Shown here: piece after piece, positions 6,143 through 7,442 of the stretch | How the letters are laid out: each line of letters begins with the position of its first letter | Position numbering within the stretch: position 1 is the stretch's first letter | Assembly: GCA_028279085.1 (NCBI GenBank) | Contig: JANQSX010000185.1 | Span: forward strand, 1 to 7,442 | Direction: 5' to 3' | DNA from: Bdellovibrionales bacterium | GTDB taxonomy: Bacteria > Bdellovibrionota > Bdellovibrionia > Bdellovibrionales > UBA1609 | Length of the DNA stretch: 7,442 nt | The notes under the pieces: model-generated | What the model saw: only the letters and a program-made list of their open reading frames with translations | What the model was told of the DNA's origin: nothing | Database searches by the model: none | Translations under genes and position numbers: made by a program

Positions 6143-6209
6143 GACGACTTTGCCAGGATTGACGAATATTTACAGGATTGACGAATATTTACAGGAATGA
6201 CAATTTTCC
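6136..6209. repeat. 19-bp tandem repeat, two perfect and two degenerate units
   Basis: CAGGATTGACGAATATTTA occurs twice back to back without mismatch (6154-6172 and 6173-6191). A degenerate unit follows (CAGGAATGACAATTTTCC from 6192). A degenerate 18-bp unit precedes them (6136-6153, CCGGAATGACGACTTTGC), and it is the right arm and tail of palindrome copy C. The array therefore looks as if it grew from the edge of that palindrome. No coding potential. Confidence 0.8.
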
Positions 6210-6218
6210 GGTGGAAAA

Positions 6219-6252
6219 CTTGACTTTTTTTTAAAAGGATTGATTTTATACT
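6219..6252 (+). promoter_or_regulatory. Putative heat-shock promoter of dnaK
   Basis: CTTGACT (6219-6225), 13 bp, then ATTGATTTTA (6239-6248) mirrors the dnaJ arrangement (CTTGACC, 13 bp, ACTCATTTTG). The CCCC part of the sigma-32 -10 is absent, so the match is weaker than at dnaJ. A sigma-70 reading (TTGACT and TATACT at 6247-6252) needs a 21-bp spacer, which is too long. Start of transcription near 6254-6259 would give a leader of about 100 bases. Confidence 0.4.
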
Positions 6253-6262
6253 TATCCGGGTT

Positions 6263-6280
6263 TTTCTTTTAAAAAAGAAA
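6263..6280 (+). other. AT-rich hairpin in the dnaK leader
   Basis: TTTCTTTT and AAAAGAAA form a perfect 8-bp stem with a 2-nt AA centre (the end pairs would open to make a loop). It falls early in the predicted dnaK leader. TTCTTT from its left arm could also pair with AAGGAG, the dnaK ribosome-binding site at 6344-6349, using two G-U pairs. A temperature-sensitive role is speculative. Confidence 0.3.
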
Positions 6281-6355
6281 TCAGGTTTGAAAAATTATGA
6301 GAATTTAAAATGGGATGGGCAAAAATACAGGTATTAAAAAAATAAGGAGTGTATT

Positions 6356-7442
6356 ATGAGTAAAGTGGTTGGTATTGATTTAGGAACAACTAATTCTGTT
6401 GTTACGGTGGTTGAAGGAGGTAAGCCTAAGGTGGTTGCTAATGCGGAAGGTAACCGAACAACACCTTCTGTTGTGGGTTGGAATAAAAATGGAGAAAGAT
6501 TAGTTGGGCAATTAGCTAAAAGGCAGGCGGTTATTTATCCTGAATCCACTATTTTCTCTTCCAAGCGATTCATTGGTCGTAAGTATGATGATATGAAAGA
6601 GGAAATAGCAAAAGTGCCTTATAAAGTTGTTAAAACAAAAAATGGTGATTGCGGTTTTCAAGTGGGTGACAGGACTTATACTTGTGAAGAAGTGGGCAGT
6701 TTCATCCTGGCTAAATTGAAAGAGGAAGCCGAAGAATATCTAGGTCAAAAAGTGACAGAAGCGGTTATTACTGTACCGGCTTATTTTAATAATTCTCAAA
6801 GACAAGCTACAAAAGATGCAGGACGAATCGCCGGATTTGAAGTGAAAAGGATTATTAATGAACCAACAGCCGCCGCTTTATTTTATGGAATGGATAAAAA
6901 GGTTAATAAAAAAATAGCGGTATATGATTTTGGTGGAGGAACTTTTGATATTTCTATTTTGGAAGTGGCGGAAGATCTGATTGAGGTGAAATCCACTAAT
7001 GGAGATACCTTTTTAGGTGGAGATGATTTTGATCTAGTTATAATGAATTGGATGATCAGTGAGTTCAAAAGCTCTGCCGGTATAGATCTATCCAAGGACA
7101 AAATAGCTTTACAACGTCTTAGAGAACACTCTGAAAGAGCAAAAATTGAATTAAGTTCTGTGCAAGAAACACATATCAACCTTCCTTTTATTACAGCAGA
7201 CGCTTCCGGTCCCAAGCATTTGGATATGAAGCTAAGCCGATCTAAATTTAATCACCTTACTGAAGACTTGATAAAGAGATCCATAGAGCCTTGTAAAAAA
7301 GCTTTAGCTGATGGCAACTTTGACTTAAATGATGTAGATGAAGTGGTTTTAGTAGGTGGCACCACTCGTATTCCGGCTGTTCAGGAAGCTATAGAGAGCT
7401 TTTTCGGAAAGGAGCCTAATAAATCGGTTAATCCGGATGAGG
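6356..7442 (+). CDS. dnaK: Chaperone DnaK (Hsp70), 3' end beyond the window
   Basis: DnaK is the ATP-driven Hsp70 that binds exposed hydrophobic peptides, working with DnaJ and GrpE. The first 362 codons are present, covering almost the whole ATPase domain; the linker and substrate-binding domain lie past the right edge. Visible motifs are 'GIDLGTTNS' (6-14), Lys70 in 'IFSSKRFIGRK' (catalytic Lys, same number as E. coli), 'VITVPAYFNNSQRQATKDAG' at 137-156 (phosphate-2 region), 'INEPTAAAL' (167-175), 'DFGGGTFDISIL' (191-202) with Thr196 at the autophosphorylation position, 'ERAKIELSS' (260-268) and 'LVGGTTRIPAVQ' (332-343). The extra segment after 'RFIGRK' is the insertion that separates Gram-negative from Gram-positive DnaK. 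AAGGAG at 6344-6349 fixes the ATG. No frameshift or missing key residue is seen. Confidence 0.97.
   Translation, partial: MSKVVGIDLGTTNSVVTVVEGGKPKVVANAEGNRTTPSVVGWNKNGERLVGQLAKRQAVIYPESTIFSSKRFIGRKYDDMKEEIAKVPYKVVKTKNGDCGFQVGDRTYTCEEVGSFILAKLKEEAEEYLGQKVTEAVITVPAYFNNSQRQATKDAGRIAGFEVKRIINEPTAAALFYGMDKKVNKKIAVYDFGGGTFDISILEVAEDLIEVKSTNGDTFLGGDDFDLVIMNWMISEFKSSAGIDLSKDKIALQRLREHSERAKIELSSVQETHINLPFITADASGPKHLDMKLSRSKFNHLTEDLIKRSIEPCKKALADGNFDLNDVDEVVLVGGTTRIPAVQEAIESFFGKEPNKSVNPDE

Noticed and set aside
6136..6209. Possible CRISPR array
   Set aside because: Units are directly abutting 19-mers with no unique spacers, and no cas gene is nearby.
6883..7215. 110-codon antisense frame in dnaK
   Set aside because: It is opposite the conserved DnaK ATPase domain, with no recognisable domain or start signal.

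Overview
This AT-rich window looks like chromosomal housekeeping DNA from a Gram-negative bacterium. The evidence is an inner-membrane HtpX protease, a murein lytic transglycosylase with an N-terminal export signal, a type IV pilin, and a DnaK with the extra segment typical of Gram-negative DnaK. The pilin (a YxAEKxF motif after the N-terminal helix, a 'SPDGALIYRVGF' block, an 'FTAMAIAD...WCINQYK' tail) and the short TPR-like membrane protein beside it resemble proteins of Bdellovibrionota and related delta-proteobacterial lineages. That placement is from memory of the families, not from a search.

Layout. Bases 1-205 hold no convincing gene, only a strong hairpin and half of a terminator-like motif cut by the window edge. 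A 689-residue Slt-type lytic transglycosylase runs leftward (2275-206). It is divergent from htpX (2447-3343, rightward) across an AT-rich gap. htpX converges on a type IV pilin gene (3998-3381, leftward). The pilin is divergent from a 222-residue TPR-like membrane protein gene (4120-4788), which may be read from a leaderless mRNA. dnaJ follows (4891-5991). A 364-bp intergenic region then carries three copies of a 21-bp palindrome, an intrinsic terminator, a 19-bp tandem repeat and a putative heat-shock promoter. dnaK starts at 6356 and runs off the right edge.

Function. The genes fall into envelope work (transglycosylase, HtpX, pilin and its TPR neighbour) and protein quality control (HtpX, DnaJ, DnaK). 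DnaJ delivers clients to DnaK and stimulates its ATPase. The order is dnaJ then dnaK, in separate transcription units, whereas dnaK-dnaJ is usual. Both chaperone genes are preceded by CTTGAC, 13-14 bp and an ATTTT-containing -10, which resembles RpoH promoters.

I found no CRISPR array, prophage, transposase, toxin-antitoxin or defence gene, and no clearly new multi-gene system. The most unusual DNA is the repeat cluster between dnaJ and dnaK, where palindrome arms differ between copies by paired, structure-preserving changes.
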